This document shows, one piece after another, positions 53,492 through 63,781 of a DNA stretch of 64,000 nucleotides (positions within the stretch are counted from its first letter, which is position 1; every line of letters begins with the position of its first letter). The notes under the pieces were generated by a model. That model had not been told where the DNA came from. It made no database searches and worked only from the letters and a program-made list of their open reading frames with translations. The DNA is taken from contig JAJYDK010000007.1 in NCBI GenBank assembly GCA_021777555.1, positions 55,383 through 119,382 of the forward strand. The letters run 5' to 3'. The DNA comes from Pseudomonadota bacterium (GTDB taxonomy: Bacteria; Pseudomonadota; Gammaproteobacteria; Steroidobacterales; Steroidobacteraceae). The position numbers were made by a program, and so were the translations under genes.

Positions 53492-54216
53492 CCCGGGTTC
53501 ACGTGCCGGGCCCTCTGGCCACCGGGCGCTCGTGCACCGTGGAGGGTGATGCCGCCCACCACATCGCCCGCGTCCTGCGCCTTGCAGCGGGCGATGTGCT
53601 CACGGTTTTCGACGGTGGCGGGGGCGAGTACGCCGGCCGCATCGAGGCGATGGGCAAGGGCACGGTCGTCGTCCAGGTCGGCGAGCGGTGTGCGGTCGAG
53701 CGTGAATCACCGCTCTCGCTCACCCTCGCACAGGGCGTCTCGCGCGGCGAGCGGATGGACTGGGTGGTCCAGAAGGCGGTCGAGCTGGGTGTCTCGCGGC
53801 TGGTCCCCGTGCTGACGGAGCGCAGCGTCGTGCGCCTGGACCCGCGCCAGGCGCTGAGCAAGCAGCGCCACTGGCAGGGCATCGCCATCGCTGCATGCGA
53901 GCAGTGCGGTCGCGACCGGGTTCCCGAGGTGGCCGTGCCGGTCCCGCTGGCGGAACTCCTGCACGGGCTCGGCGCGGGCGGCTCGCGGCTGCTGCTCTCG
54001 CCGGAGGGGACCGCGACGCTCGAGGACCTCGGTCCCCCGCAGGCGACTCTCACCGTGCTCATCGGGCCCGAGGGCGGATTGAGCGAGGGCGAGCGGCGGG
54101 CGGCGCGGGCTCAGGGTTTCCAGGCGCTGCGCCTGGGTCCCCGGGTGCTGCGCACCGAGACCGCGGCGGTGGTGGCACTGGCGGTGCTGCAGCACCGGTT
54201 CGGTGATCTTTCCTGA
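53482..54216 (+). CDS. rsmE: 16S rRNA m3U1498 methyltransferase RsmE
   Basis: 244 residues, GTG start overlapping bioA by ten bases. SPOUT-class enzyme: N-terminal PUA-like domain (HHIARVLRLAAGDVLTVFDG), middle KAVELGVSRLVPVLTERSVV, and C-terminal trefoil-knot motifs LIGPEGGLSEGE and LGPRVLRTETA. It methylates U1498 in the decoding centre. Starting at 53482 restores the usual VRLTR opening. Confidence 0.94.
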   Translation: MRLTRVHVPGPLATGRSCTVEGDAAHHIARVLRLAAGDVLTVFDGGGGEYAGRIEAMGKGTVVVQVGERCAVERESPLSLTLAQGVSRGERMDWVVQKAVELGVSRLVPVLTERSVVRLDPRQALSKQRHWQGIAIAACEQCGRDRVPEVAVPVPLAELLHGLGAGGSRLLLSPEGTATLEDLGPPQATLTVLIGPEGGLSEGERRAARAQGFQALRLGPRVLRTETAAVVALAVLQHRFGDLS

Positions 54217-54250
54217 CGCCCCGGGTGCGCGGTGCTCGTACGAGCCCCCT

Positions 54251-54937
54251 CTACGGCTGCAGGCGCGTCGCCTTCCAGGGCCCCGGGTCGAACCCGTCCG
54301 GGCGGGCCGTGAGCGTGCGAGTCCACAGGGCGCGGTCGTGCAGACGGGCGTCCCCTTCCACCCATAACTCCACGGACTCGGCCCACAGGTGATAGCCACC
54401 CCAGTGAGGGGGACGCGGGATCGGGACATCGAGATCGCGCTCGGCGCCGGGATGCCCAGGCGTCGGCGCGCCGAACCGCCTGGCCGCGGCCGCGAGCGAT
54501 TCCTGCATCGCCTCGCGCGAGGCGGTCGGCTCGCTTTGCGCGCTGGCCCAGGCGCCGAGGCGGCTTTGCCAGGATCGCGATGCGAAATAGGCGTCGCTGT
54601 CGGCCACGGGCGCTTTCACCACGGGACCCTCGATACGCACCTGCCGGTGCAGGTGATCCCAGTGCAGGAGCGCCGCGGCGCGCGGGTTCTGCGCCAGCTG
54701 CCGACCCTTGTGCGACTGGTAATTGGTGAAGAACACCAGGTAGCCCGGGCGCGGCACCACCTCCTTGCAGAGCAATACCCGCGCCGATGGCCGGCCGTGC
54801 GAATCGCTGGTCGCCAGCACCATGGCGTTGGGATTGGGCTGCAGGGCGCGCCGCCAGGCCTCGGCCAGCCAGTGCTCGAGAACCGCCAGCGGCTCTGCGG
54901 GCAGGGGATCGGAGAGATTTTCGGGGATGTGCGTCAT
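54251..54937 (-). CDS. pdxH: Pyridoxamine 5'-phosphate oxidase
   Basis: 228 residues, FMN-binding split-barrel enzyme that oxidises PNP and PMP to PLP. NAMVLATSDSHGRPSARVLLCK, FFTNYQSHKGRQLAQNP and RPPHWGGYHLWAESVELW are family signatures; the conserved ending DPGPWKATRLQP is intact. PLP-dependent BioA (52124) and PLP-binding YggS (27163) are in the same window. ATG 54937. Confidence 0.95.
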   Translation of the reverse strand: MTHIPENLSDPLPAEPLAVLEHWLAEAWRRALQPNPNAMVLATSDSHGRPSARVLLCKEVVPRPGYLVFFTNYQSHKGRQLAQNPRAAALLHWDHLHRQVRIEGPVVKAPVADSDAYFASRSWQSRLGAWASAQSEPTASREAMQESLAAAARRFGAPTPGHPGAERDLDVPIPRPPHWGGYHLWAESVELWVEGDARLHDRALWTRTLTARPDGFDPGPWKATRLQP

Positions 54938-55036
54938 GGGGGCATGGTACGGGAAGTGACGGCGTCGCGGGCGCCACCCCGGGGTCCCCGGGGGCTTGCG
55001 GGAGCGGTGCGGTATTCGATACAAGGATAAGGACCA

Positions 55037-56185
55037 ATGTACGGTGGATCGGGAAGCGGCTCCATGACCCTCGACGTCACGCTGGATGACCTGCGCCAAC
55101 GGCTGAGCGACCTCGATCGCCAGCTCATCCGGCTGGTGGCCGAGCGCACCCAGCTCGGCACTGAAGTCGCGCGCGTGAAGCGCGCCACCGGACACCCGAC
55201 TCGCGACTATGCGCGCGAGCGCGATGTGATCATGGGTGCCCGCAATACGGCGCAGGAGTCGGGCCTGTCGCCCGATCTCGCCGAAGAGTTGCTGCGTCTG
55301 CTCATCCGCTCGTCCCTCACCACCCAGGAGCAGGCGAGCGTCGCGGCGCGCGGAGCGGGCTCCGGCCGGCGCGCGCTGGTGATCGGCGGCGGCGGCAAGA
55401 TGGGCCGCTGGTTCGTGCAGTTCCTCGCCTCACAGGGCTTCAGCGTCGAGGTTGCCGATCCCAAGGGGTCGCCCTCCGGGGTGCCCTGCATGGCGGACTG
55501 GCACGCGAGCGACCTCGAGCACGACTACATCGTGGTTGCCACCTCCCTCGGGGCGACGGACGCGATCCTGCGCGATCTTGCGCTGCGCCGACCCACGGGA
55601 GTGATCTTCGACGTCGGGTCGCTCAAATCCCCGCTGCGCGCGGGCCTCATGGCGCTCAAGTCGCATGGCTGCCGCGTGACCTCGATCCATCCGATGTTCG
55701 GGCCCGACACCGAGCTGCTCTCCGGCCGGCACGTCATATTCGTCGACGTCGGCAGCGCCGAGGCGCTCGAGGCGGCCCGGGAGCTGTTCACCCCGACCAT
55801 GGCCGAGCAGGTGGTCATGAGTCTCGAAGATCACGACCGTCTGATCGCCTACGTGCTCGGCTTGTCGCACGCGCTCAACATCGCGTTCTTCACGGCGTTG
55901 GCCGAAAGTGGCGAGGCGGCTCCGAGGCTCGCCAAAATGTCGAGCACCACATTCGACGCCCAGCTCGATGTGGCGAGCGCGGTGGCGCAGGAGAGCCCGG
56001 ATCTCTATTACGAAATCCAGAGCCTCAACGACTACGGCGCCGAATCACTCGAGGCGCTGTCGAAGGCCGTGGAGCGCGTGCGCACCGCGGTGCTTTCACG
56101 GAACCACGACGTATTCGTTGCACTGATGCGCCAGGGGCGCGAGTATCTGCAGGACCGCCGCACCGTCGTGGAGCGGCGCGCCTGA
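55037..56185 (+). CDS. tyrA: Chorismate mutase / prephenate dehydrogenase (T-protein)
   Basis: 382 residues, a fusion as in E. coli TyrA. Chorismate mutase domain (about 12-95: [23 protein letters not shown]) then prephenate dehydrogenase with NAD motif [12 protein letters not shown] (about 114-125), ISSVKSPL-like [11 protein letters not shown] and [14 protein letters not shown]. It converts chorismate to 4-hydroxyphenylpyruvate for tyrosine. The start at 55037 has AAGGA at good spacing; ATG 55064 would also keep the mutase domain. Confidence 0.94.
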   Translation: MYGGSGSGSMTLDVTLDDLRQRLSDLDRQLIRLVAERTQLGTEVARVKRATGHPTRDYARERDVIMGARNTAQESGLSPDLAEELLRLLIRSSLTTQEQASVAARGAGSGRRALVIGGGGKMGRWFVQFLASQGFSVEVADPKGSPSGVPCMADWHASDLEHDYIVVATSLGATDAILRDLALRRPTGVIFDVGSLKSPLRAGLMALKSHGCRVTSIHPMFGPDTELLSGRHVIFVDVGSAEALEAARELFTPTMAEQVVMSLEDHDRLIAYVLGLSHALNIAFFTALAESGEAAPRLAKMSSTTFDAQLDVASAVAQESPDLYYEIQSLNDYGAESLEALSKAVERVRTAVLSRNHDVFVALMRQGREYLQDRRTVVERRA

Positions 56186-56249
56186 TGCGCAGGTGGCGGG
56201 GCATGGCGGGCGGGGCGTTCCCCAGTCCGCGGCAATCATGTAGGGTGTT

Positions 56250-56275
56250 GCGGAAATCGCCGCGGTGATTTCCGC
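56250..56275. repeat. Inverted repeat before rppH
   Basis: GCGGAAATC (56250-56258) and GATTTCCGC (56267-56275) form a perfect 9-base stem with an 8-base loop between tyrA and rppH. It could terminate tyrA or fold in the rppH leader ten bases before the ATG, where it might hinder ribosome access. Confidence 0.4.
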
Positions 56276-56285
56276 CAATGAACCA

Positions 56286-56846
56286 ATGGGCACAGACATC
56301 ATCGATTCGGACGGCTTTCGCGCCAACGTCGGCATCGTGCTGATGCGCAGCGGCGGGGATGTGTTTCTCGGCCGCCGGGCCGGCGGAAAGGGCTGGCAGT
56401 TTCCCCAGGGCGGCATCCGCGAAGGCGAGGGCGTGGAGCAGGCCGTCTACCGGGAACTGCACGAGGAGATCGGCCTCGCCGCGGATGAAGTCGAAGTCAT
56501 CGGCCAGACGGCCCGCTGGCTGCGCTACCGCCTGCCGTCACGTTACGTCCGGCGCAATCGCCAGCCCCTGTGCATCGGGCAGAAACAGCGCTGGTTCCTG
56601 CTGCGCCTCAGGCAGGAGCCGGCGCAGTTCGATTTCGGCAGCACCGATGAGCCGGAGTTCGATGAGTGGCGCTGGGCGGATTTCTGGGAGCCGGTTCGCG
56701 AGGTGATCTACTTCAAGCGCAAGGTGTATCAGCGCGCGCTCACGGAGCTCGCACCACTCGCGTTCCCGAGTGGCCAGCCGGCCCTGCCGGCGTGGTGGGA
56801 CGAAGTGCTGCGCGGGCCGGCGCGGCCCGTCTCGCAGGCGGACTGA
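56286..56846 (+). CDS. rppH: RNA pyrophosphohydrolase RppH
   Basis: 186 residues. The Nudix box GGIREGEGVEQAVYRELHEE-I-G is complete, preceded by FRANVGIVLMRSGGDVFLGRR and followed by RYRLPSRYVRR and GQKQRWFLLRL, typical of RppH. It removes pyrophosphate from 5' mRNA ends to trigger decay. ATG 56286 was chosen; an in-frame GTG at 56265 lies inside the leader hairpin. Immediately abuts the next gene. Confidence 0.95.
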   Translation: MGTDIIDSDGFRANVGIVLMRSGGDVFLGRRAGGKGWQFPQGGIREGEGVEQAVYRELHEEIGLAADEVEVIGQTARWLRYRLPSRYVRRNRQPLCIGQKQRWFLLRLRQEPAQFDFGSTDEPEFDEWRWADFWEPVREVIYFKRKVYQRALTELAPLAFPSGQPALPAWWDEVLRGPARPVSQAD

Positions 56847-57587
56847 ATGCCCTCGGGCGCAGAGGAGCGGATTCCGGGCGAGCCGCCGGCCGGCGCGAAG
56901 TGGGCCCGTCTGCCGCCCGTGGCCGCCAGGACGATGCTCGGCATCGCGGTGCTCATCGTCCTTTACCTGGTTTTCGAGACAGGCCGGTATGTGGCCGGCT
57001 ACAACGTCATCTCAGCCCTGCACGAGCGGACGCGGCTCACGGCCGACATCGGCCGCCTCAAGGCGGCCAATCGCACGTTGCAGGCCCGGGTCGTGGAGCT
57101 CCAGACCCTCGACGCGGGGCACCAGCGCGAGGACGAGGTGGTGACCCGCACCCTCAGCGAGCTGCAGGGACAGATCGCCCGCCAGGCCGAGAAGCTGGCC
57201 TTCTACCGGGGAGTGGTCGCACAAGGCACTCCCCCGATCGGCCTGCGCGTCGGGGAGGTGCGCCTGAGCCCGGGGAAGTTGCCGCTGCATTTCATCGTCA
57301 ATATCTCCCTGCTGCGCGCCGATCGGCCCGATGGCACTGTAAGCGGTACCTTGAGCCTGTCGGTGGCTGGCCAAGGGCCGGACGGCGCCACGCTGACCGA
57401 CGCGGTGTTGACCGGGGCCCGGTCGGGTCTTGCCTACCAGTTCCGCTACTACCAGGAGCTCACCGAGAACCTGGTGCTGCCCCCGGGATTCAAGCCCTCG
57501 CAGCTGACCGTCACGGTCCGCTCGAGCCGCAAGGACATTGCGCCGCTCGCCCAGACCTACCCCTGGAGCGCCGTCTCCGGACCGTAG
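56847..57587 (+). CDS. DUF6776-like membrane-anchored coiled-coil protein
   Basis: 246 residues. One N-terminal membrane helix (about 29-48, TMLGIAVLIVLYLVFETGRYV), then a coiled coil (about 58-120) and a C-terminal beta-rich domain (about 130-246, LHFIVNISLLRADRPDG). Start directly after the rppH stop, so same operon. Families of this build are found next to erpA in related bacteria; the function is unknown. Confidence 0.7.
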   Translation: MPSGAEERIPGEPPAGAKWARLPPVAARTMLGIAVLIVLYLVFETGRYVAGYNVISALHERTRLTADIGRLKAANRTLQARVVELQTLDAGHQREDEVVTRTLSELQGQIARQAEKLAFYRGVVAQGTPPIGLRVGEVRLSPGKLPLHFIVNISLLRADRPDGTVSGTLSLSVAGQGPDGATLTDAVLTGARSGLAYQFRYYQELTENLVLPPGFKPSQLTVTVRSSRKDIAPLAQTYPWSAVSGP

Positions 57588-57670
57588 CCGGGACAGGGGC
57601 ACAGGGGCGCAGGCGAGCGCCGGGGGTAGTGGGCTTTGACCTGCGCGGCCGCAGAACCTAGACTCGTCCC

Positions 57671-58027
57671 ATGAGCACGACCGAAGCGATCGAGGACACC
57701 CCGGCCCTGCAGTTCACCGATGCCGCCGCACGCAAGGTCGGCGATCTCATCCGCGGTGAAGGCAATCCCAATCTCATGCTGCGCGTGTTCGTGCAGGGTG
57801 GGGGCTGCTCGGGGCTGCAATACGGCTTCGAGTTCGATGAGCAGATCCAGGACGGCGACACCTGCGTCGAGAACCAGGGAGTGAAGCTCCTGGTCGACCC
57901 CATGAGCGTGCAGTATCTGGCGGGGGCGGAAATCGATTACCGCGAAGGACTGGACGGGGCGCAGTTCGTCATCCGCAACCCCAACGCCTCGACCACCTGC
58001 GGTTGCGGGTCCTCCTTCTCGGCCTGA
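57671..58027 (+). CDS. erpA: Iron-sulfur cluster insertion protein ErpA
   Basis: 118 residues, A-type Fe-S carrier. The three cluster cysteines are present: C46 in [12 protein letters not shown] and C110, C112 in [11 protein letters not shown]. It delivers clusters to isoprenoid and respiratory enzymes. ATG 57671. Separated from the previous gene by about 80 bases. Confidence 0.96.
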   Translation: MSTTEAIEDTPALQFTDAAARKVGDLIRGEGNPNLMLRVFVQGGGCSGLQYGFEFDEQIQDGDTCVENQGVKLLVDPMSVQYLAGAEIDYREGLDGAQFVIRNPNASTTCGCGSSFSA

Positions 58028-58042
58028 AGTCCCTGACCGAGC

Positions 58043-59602
58043 GTGCGTTCGCGCCTGGTCGGCTCCCGCGACACCCGGCCAAGCCGCCGTAAGAGCGCCT
58101 TCCGCCCCGAGGTCCTGGCGGCGGTCGATCTGGGTTCCAACAGCTTTCACATGGTGGTGGCGAGGTACTCCCACGGCCAGCTGGTCATCATCGATCGCCT
58201 GCGCGAGATGGTGCGCCTCGCCTCCGGGGTGGAGGAGAACGGCCGCATCGACGAGGCGGTGGCGGCCCGTGCGATCGCCTGTCTGCAACGATTCGGGCAA
58301 CGGCTGCGCGCCATGCGCGCCGGCAGTGTGCGCGCCGTCGGCACCAGTGCCCTGCGGGTTGCCCACCGCAAGCAGTCCTTCCTCGAGCGCGCGCGCGCCG
58401 CTCTCGGCCATCCCATCGAAATCATCTCCGGCCGGGAGGAGGCGCGGCTCATCTACGGCGGAGTCGCTCACCACCTGCCGAGCGAGCCCGGGCGCCGCCT
58501 GGTCATCGACATCGGCGGGGGCAGCACGGAACTCATCATTGGAGAGGGCCTGGCGCCCCTCGAGCTCGAGAGCCTGCGTCTCGGCTGTGTGGTGCTGAGC
58601 GAACGGTTCTTCGAAGAGGGCAAGATATCGGCCAAACGCATGGCGGCAGCCCGCGTGGCCGTGCGCTCGCAGCTCGCGCCCGTGCAGGCCGCCTTCCTGC
58701 GGCGCGGCTGGAAGCATTGCGCCGGCAGCTCAGGAACGGTACGAGCGATCGGTGAGGCCATCCGTGAGCTCAGCCCGCGGGCCACCCTCATCACGCCCGC
58801 CGGACTGAAGCGCCTGCTCGAGGCCGTGGTGAGCGCGGGGCACGTGCGAAATCTGCGCTTCGGTGCGGTCACCGAGGACCGCCGGCCGGTGTTTCCCGGC
58901 GGGCTCGCCATTCTCGCCGAGCTCTTCTCGGTGCTCGGACTGAAGGAAATGCGTATCGCCGAAGGAGCTCTGCGCGAGGGGCTGCTCTACGACATGGTAG
59001 GCAGGATCACCGACGAGGATGCGCGTGAGCGCACCGTGCGCAGCATGCAGCTGCGATATCACGTCGATGGCGAGCAGGCCGCTCGTGTCGAGGCGAGCGC
59101 GCTGAGGTTCCTGAGAGACACCCGCTCGGCGTGGAAACTGCGGGGCGACCCGGCCCCGCACCTGGTGTTGAAATGGGCGGCGCGGCTGCACGAGATCGGC
59201 CTGGACGTGGCCCACAGCGGCTATCACCGCCATGGAGCCTATCTGCTCGAGAACGCGGACATGCCGGGCTTTTCTCGCGAGGAGCAGCGCCTGCTCGCCC
59301 GGCTGGTCGGCGCCCAGCGTCGCAAGCTCGCGCGGGAGACCCTGGCGGAACTCGTTCCACCCTGGGACCGTCAGGCGATCTACCTGGTCGTGCTGCTGCG
59401 CCTGGCGGTGTTGCTGCACCGCGGGCGCGGCCGCAATCCGCTGCCGCGGATCCGGCTCACCGCGAGAGGCAGGTCTGTGAAGCTCGCCTTCCCGGCACGC
59501 TGGCTGAAGGATCATCCGCTGACGCTTGCGGACCTGCAGCAGGAGGTCGATTACCTGCGCGCGGCGGGCGTGAGTCTCCTCGTAACCGGGCCCGGGCGCT
59601 GA
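58043..59602 (+). CDS. ppx: Exopolyphosphatase (Ppx/GppA family)
   Basis: 519 residues, GTG start. N-terminal ASKHA domains: LAAVDLGSNSFHMVVAR (phosphate loop), IISGREEARLIYGG, VIDIGGGSTELIIG; the C-terminal HD-like region has AARLHEIGLDVAHSGYHRHG. It releases phosphate from polyphosphate or converts pppGpp. It faces ppk across 40 bases; erpA is 15 bases upstream, so the two may be cotranscribed. Confidence 0.93.
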   Translation: MRSRLVGSRDTRPSRRKSAFRPEVLAAVDLGSNSFHMVVARYSHGQLVIIDRLREMVRLASGVEENGRIDEAVAARAIACLQRFGQRLRAMRAGSVRAVGTSALRVAHRKQSFLERARAALGHPIEIISGREEARLIYGGVAHHLPSEPGRRLVIDIGGGSTELIIGEGLAPLELESLRLGCVVLSERFFEEGKISAKRMAAARVAVRSQLAPVQAAFLRRGWKHCAGSSGTVRAIGEAIRELSPRATLITPAGLKRLLEAVVSAGHVRNLRFGAVTEDRRPVFPGGLAILAELFSVLGLKEMRIAEGALREGLLYDMVGRITDEDARERTVRSMQLRYHVDGEQAARVEASALRFLRDTRSAWKLRGDPAPHLVLKWAARLHEIGLDVAHSGYHRHGAYLLENADMPGFSREEQRLLARLVGAQRRKLARETLAELVPPWDRQAIYLVVLLRLAVLLHRGRGRNPLPRIRLTARGRSVKLAFPARWLKDHPLTLADLQQEVDYLRAAGVSLLVTGPGR

Positions 59603-59617
59603 ACCGTCCCGGACCCG

Positions 59618-59631
59618 CGCCCCGCGGGGCG
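59618..59631. repeat. GC-rich palindrome between ppx and ppk
   Basis: CGCCCCGCGGGGCG, a perfect 14-base palindrome in the 40-base gap between the convergent ppx and ppk stops. A possible bidirectional hairpin; no T tract, so not a certain terminator. Confidence 0.35.
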
Positions 59632-59642
59632 GAGCGGGGAGC

Positions 59643-61730
59643 TCAGGCGCCGATCGGGCTCGCCGAGGCTCCTGCGGCGTGGCGCGCCAGCAGCTCCGCC
59701 TGCAGCGACACCTTCGGCGCATCTCCCGGCGACAGCCGCTCGTAGCGGCCGTCGGCGCGCAGCCGCCAGGTCTGGCAGTTGTCTTGCAGCGCGAGCTCGA
59801 GATTCTCGAGGATCCGCTGGCGGTGCGATTGCCGCTCGATGGGAAAGGCGACCTCGATGCGGTGAAAGAAATTGCGTTCCATCCAGTCGGCGCTCGAGCC
59901 GAAGATCTCCGGCTCCCCGTCGTTCTCGAAGTAGAACGTGCGTGAGTGCTCGAGGAAGCGCCCGACGATGGAGCGCACCTCGATGTTCTCCGACACGCCG
60001 GGCACACCGGGCCGAAGAGCGCACACGCCGCGCACGATCAGGTCGATCTTCACTCCGGCGCGTGAAGCGCGGTAGAGCGCCTCGATCGCCTGCTGCTCGA
60101 CCAGCGCGTTCATCTTGGCGATGATGCGGGCGGGCCGGCCGGCGCGCGCATGCTCGATCTCGCGGTCGATCTTGGCGAGCATCGCATCGTGCATGCCGAA
60201 CGGGGATTGCAGCAGGCGGGTGAGTTTCGGCGTGCGGGTGAGGCTCGTGAGCTCGAGGAACAGCTCGTGTACGTCCCCGCCGACTTCGTCGCGGCAGGTG
60301 AACAGGCTGTAGTCGGTGTATTGGCGTGCGGTGCGGGGGTGATAGTTGCCGGTGCCCAGGTGGCAGTAGCGGCGGATGCCGCCGGGCTCGCGCCGCACGA
60401 CCAGTATCAGCTTGGCGTGCGTCTTGTAGCCCACCACGCCGTACATGACGTGCGCGCCGGCTTCCTGCAGGCGGTTGGACAACTCGATGTTGGCTTCTTC
60501 GTCGAAGCGCGCGCGCAGCTCGATGATCACTGTGACGTCCTTGCCCGCATTGGCCGCGCTCACGAGCGCATCGACGATGGGCGAGTCGTTCCCCGTGCGG
60601 TACAGTGTCTGCTTGATGGCGAGCACGTTGGGGTCGGCGGCCGCCTGGCGCAGGAAATCCATGACCGGGGTGAAGCTCTGGTATGGGTGGTGCAGCAGCA
60701 TGTCCTTCTGGCGCACGCAGTCGAAGATATCCGCGCCGCCGGCGAGGCGCCGCGGCACACCCGGGGTGAAGGGCGGGTACTTCAGGTCCGGCCGCTGCAC
60801 CAGATCGTAGGCCGCCGACAGGCGGTTGAGGTTGACCGGGCCGGGCATGCGGTAGGTGTCGATCTCCCCGAGCGCGAACTGCTGCTGCAGGAACTGCACG
60901 ATGTCCTGTGGGCAGTCGCTCGAGGTTTCCAGGCGTACGGAGGCGCCGTAGCGGCGGTGGGCGAGCTCGCCCTCGAGCGCGCGCCGCAGGTCATCGATCT
61001 CCTCTTCGTCGACGAACAGATCGCTGTTGCGGGTCAGGCGGAACTGCCAGCATCCGATCACCCGGATGCCGGCGAACAACTTCTGCACGAAGGCCTGCAC
61101 GATGCCGGTGAGCAGCACCAGCGTGCGCCCCGTGCCCTCGGTCGGCACCGGCACGACGCGGGGGAGCGAGCGCGGCGCCTGCACGATCGCGAGCTCGCTG
61201 TCGCGGCCGAAGGCATCGCGCCCTTCCAGGCGGACGATGAAATTCAGGCTCTTGTTCTGGATGCGCGGAAACGGCCGCGCCGGATCGAGTCCGAGCGGGC
61301 TCAGCACCGGCTCGACCTCGTGCTCGAAGTAGCGCTCGAGCCACTCGCGCGCCTGCGGCGTCCAATCGGTATGGGCGAGCAGCTGGATGTCGCGGGCCGC
61401 CAGGCGCGGCAGCAGCAACGCATTGAGGCACCGGTATTGCTCGGCCACCAGCTGCGCGGCCCGCTCGTGGATGGCCGAGAGCTGCTCCTCGAGCGACAGA
61501 CCGTCCGCGGCGAACTGGGCCGAGCCGAGCTCCTGGAGCTGCTTCAGGCCCGCCACCCGGATCTCGAAGAACTCATCGAGATTGCTGGAGGAGATGCACA
61601 GGAAGCGCAGCCGCTCGAGCAGCGGCACCGATTCGTCGAATGCCTGGGCCAGGACCCGCTGGTTGAATTCCAGGAACGAGAGCTCCCGATTGATGTAAAG
61701 CTGAGGCGATTTCAGGTCGGGGGCGTCCAT
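59643..61730 (-). CDS. ppk: Polyphosphate kinase 1
   Basis: 695 residues. N-terminal [19 protein letters not shown], then the catalytic core with the autophosphorylated histidine in [35 protein letters not shown] and [15 protein letters not shown] C-terminal motifs ([14 protein letters not shown]). It polymerises ATP phosphate into polyphosphate. ATG 61730 matches the family start; the upstream frame is a continuation into the tyrS leader. Convergent with ppx, so polyphosphate synthesis and breakdown genes lie end to end. Confidence 0.95.
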   Translation of the reverse strand: MDAPDLKSPQLYINRELSFLEFNQRVLAQAFDESVPLLERLRFLCISSSNLDEFFEIRVAGLKQLQELGSAQFAADGLSLEEQLSAIHERAAQLVAEQYRCLNALLLPRLAARDIQLLAHTDWTPQAREWLERYFEHEVEPVLSPLGLDPARPFPRIQNKSLNFIVRLEGRDAFGRDSELAIVQAPRSLPRVVPVPTEGTGRTLVLLTGIVQAFVQKLFAGIRVIGCWQFRLTRNSDLFVDEEEIDDLRRALEGELAHRRYGASVRLETSSDCPQDIVQFLQQQFALGEIDTYRMPGPVNLNRLSAAYDLVQRPDLKYPPFTPGVPRRLAGGADIFDCVRQKDMLLHHPYQSFTPVMDFLRQAAADPNVLAIKQTLYRTGNDSPIVDALVSAANAGKDVTVIIELRARFDEEANIELSNRLQEAGAHVMYGVVGYKTHAKLILVVRREPGGIRRYCHLGTGNYHPRTARQYTDYSLFTCRDEVGGDVHELFLELTSLTRTPKLTRLLQSPFGMHDAMLAKIDREIEHARAGRPARIIAKMNALVEQQAIEALYRASRAGVKIDLIVRGVCALRPGVPGVSENIEVRSIVGRFLEHSRTFYFENDGEPEIFGSSADWMERNFFHRIEVAFPIERQSHRQRILENLELALQDNCQTWRLRADGRYERLSPGDAPKVSLQAELLARHAAGASASPIGA

Positions 61731-61900
61731 CGGTGGCAAGTAAAGCAGAGTATGGTGACGAATGCATGCACGGCCGTCGGGGCCGGGGAGGAGCATCCCC
61801 TCCGCACGCGTCCGCAGGCGCGATTCCGGAGGGGGCGCGGCTTCGCATACACTGCGCGAGCGGCCTCCGCCGCGTGAACCGGAACCGCCTTCCCCAAGCC

Positions 61901-63103
61901 ATGTCCACCATCGATTCATCGGCCGATCAGCTGCCCGAGCTCGAGCGCGGCGCCCACGAAGTGCTGCTCACCGCGGATCTCGCGCGCAAGCTCGCGCGCG
62001 GGGCGCCGCTGCGCATCAAGGCCGGGTTCGACCCGACGGCACCGGACCTGCACCTCGGGCACACCGTGCTGCTCAACAAGATGCGCCAGTTCCAGCAGTT
62101 CGGTCACGAAGTCATCTTCCTGATCGGGGATTTCACCGGACTCATCGGCGATCCCACCGGGCGCAACCAGACCCGCCCGGCGCTCACTCCCGAGGAAGTG
62201 CAGGCGAACGCGCGCACCTACGAGGCGCAAGTGTTCAAGATCCTCGACCCCGGGCGCACGCGGGTCGATTTCAACTCCCGATGGCTCTCGACCATGGGGG
62301 CGGCCGACTTCGTGCGCCTCGCCGCGCACTACACCGTGGCGCGCATGCTCGAGCGGGACGACTTCTCCAAACGCTACAAGAGCGGTCAGCCCATTGCCAT
62401 CCACGAGTTTCTCTACCCGCTCGCGCAGGGCTACGACTCGGTGGCGCTCAAAGCCGATGTGGAGCTCGGCGGCACCGACCAGAAATTCAACCTCCTGGTC
62501 GGGCGCCAGCTCCAGGCGGCCTACGGCCAGGAGCCGCAGGTCGTGCTGACCATGCCGCTGCTCGAAGGCACCGATGGCGTCAACAAGATGTCGAAGTCGC
62601 TCGGCAATTACATCGGCATCGCCGAGCCCGCGGGCGACATGTTCGGCAAGATCATGTCGATTTCGGACGAGTTGATGTGGCGCTACTACGAGCTCCTGTC
62701 CTTCCGGCCGCTGACGGAGATCGCCGCGCTCCGACAGTCGATCGGCGAAGGCCGCAATCCGCGCGACGTCAAGTTCGAGCTCGCGCGTGAGCTCGTCGCC
62801 CGCTTCCATGGCGCCGCCGCCGCCGAGCAGGCACAGGCCGAATTCATCGCACGCCATCGCGAAAAAACGCTGCCCACCGACCTGGAGCTCAAAATCTCAC
62901 GTGCCCCGGGGCTGGTGGCCAATCTGGTCAGCGCCGGGCTGGTCAGTTCCGGCTCCGAGGCGCGGCGGAAGATAGCCGAGGGCGCGGTGCGCATCGCTGG
63001 CGAGAAGGTCGTCGATGTCGGGCTGCAGCTTGCCGAAGGCGAGCACATCCTGCAGGTGGGGCCGCGCCGCTTTGCCCGAATCAGGGTAGAGCGCGCGCCT
63101 TGA
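61901..63103 (+). CDS. tyrS: Tyrosyl-tRNA synthetase
   Basis: 400 residues of the TyrRS type 2 form. HLGH at 51-54, [16 protein letters not shown], the tyrosine pocket ([18 protein letters not shown]) and KMSKS at 229-233 are intact; a C-terminal S4-like RNA-binding domain begins near 335. ATG 61901 is preferred to an upstream in-frame extension with no ribosome site. It sits directly upstream of the rRNA operon, as in Pseudomonas. Confidence 0.96.
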   Translation: MSTIDSSADQLPELERGAHEVLLTADLARKLARGAPLRIKAGFDPTAPDLHLGHTVLLNKMRQFQQFGHEVIFLIGDFTGLIGDPTGRNQTRPALTPEEVQANARTYEAQVFKILDPGRTRVDFNSRWLSTMGAADFVRLAAHYTVARMLERDDFSKRYKSGQPIAIHEFLYPLAQGYDSVALKADVELGGTDQKFNLLVGRQLQAAYGQEPQVVLTMPLLEGTDGVNKMSKSLGNYIGIAEPAGDMFGKIMSISDELMWRYYELLSFRPLTEIAALRQSIGEGRNPRDVKFELARELVARFHGAAAAEQAQAEFIARHREKTLPTDLELKISRAPGLVANLVSAGLVSSGSEARRKIAEGAVRIAGEKVVDVGLQLAEGEHILQVGPRRFARIRVERAP

Positions 63104-63436
63104 GCGGCGCCGAACGGGCACGCCAGGCGCCGGCACCCCCGGCGCGGGGCGATTTCGGCCCGCGAGTGAGCTGCCGACCCCTTGCAACGATCAAGCTCTA
63201 GCTCTACTGCGGAGCATCTCCAGCGTCCCGTCCGGACGGCCCTGCGCGCCACCCGGAAACGGCGCCCGATCCCGGCCCCCGCGCGGGCACGGGGACTGCC
63301 CGGCTCCCGCCGCCGCATGCGTGCAACCCCTTGGCGGCATTAGGATCCGTCCGGTGTGGAGGTCCCCCGGCGGAATGCTCCTGCGAGGCGCCGGAAGGGG
63401 CCGCAAAGGCCTTGAGCACGAAAAGATTTCAATTCG
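63104..63436. other. Intergenic region between tyrS and rRNA promoters
   Basis: About 330 bases with no recognisable gene. The last 17 bases (63420-63436, GAAAAGATTTCAATTCG) are AT-rich and may serve as an UP element for the first rRNA promoter. Nothing else stands out. Confidence 0.5.
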
Positions 63437-63464
63437 TTGACAAGGCCTCAATCGAAGCTATACT
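63437..63464 (+). promoter_or_regulatory. rRNA promoter P1
   Basis: TTGACA (63437-63442, perfect), 16-base spacer, TATACT (63459-63464), followed by a GC-rich discriminator GCGCGCCCC. The GC-rich discriminator is typical of stringently controlled rRNA promoters. Confidence 0.85.
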
Positions 63465-63537
63465 GCGCGCCCCTCGACGCCACGGGCGCAGCGCGCAAGC
63501 GGCAGAGAGGGACGCCGAGGAAGCGGCGAAAAGAAGG

Positions 63538-63565
63538 TTGACGGGCGCGAAACGATGGATATACT
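63538..63565 (+). promoter_or_regulatory. rRNA promoter P2
   Basis: TTGACG (63538-63543), 16-base spacer, TATACT (63560-63565), discriminator GCCCGCCCC. Same architecture as P1, exactly 101 bases downstream. Confidence 0.82.
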
Positions 63566-63644
63566 GCCCGCCCCTTCGAGAGCGAGGGCGCCACCTGCAA
63601 CGTGGCGGCCGCACTCGAAACCCCCGGGCGCAAAGCCGCACGGG

Positions 63645-63656
63645 AGCTCTTTAAAA
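63645..63656 (+). promoter_or_regulatory. boxA-like antitermination site
   Basis: AGCTCTTTAAAA resembles the rRNA boxA consensus TGCTCTTTAACA, where NusB/S10 load to make polymerase resist termination. It lies 80 bases after P2 and about 125 bases before 16S. Confidence 0.7.
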
Positions 63657-63712
63657 GTTTGGCAGGTAATTTGTGTGGGGACTCGTGTCAAAGAGCCTTT
63701 GGCGCTAAGACC

Positions 63713-63764
63713 GAGTGACCAAAATGTCCAGCAGTAGTTGGGCCATTTTGGATCCACTCTTTTT
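63713..63764 (+). other. Leader hairpin followed by a T run, upstream of 16S
   Basis: GAGTG (63713-63717) pairs with CACTC (63755-63759), and CCAAAATG (63719-63726) with CATTTTGG (63744-63751), giving a two-part stem around 17 bases; TTTTT follows at 63760-63764. It may be part of the RNase III processing stem or a terminator-like element that needs boxA antitermination to pass. Confidence 0.5.
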
Positions 63765-63781
63765 GATGATTCTCAAATCTT

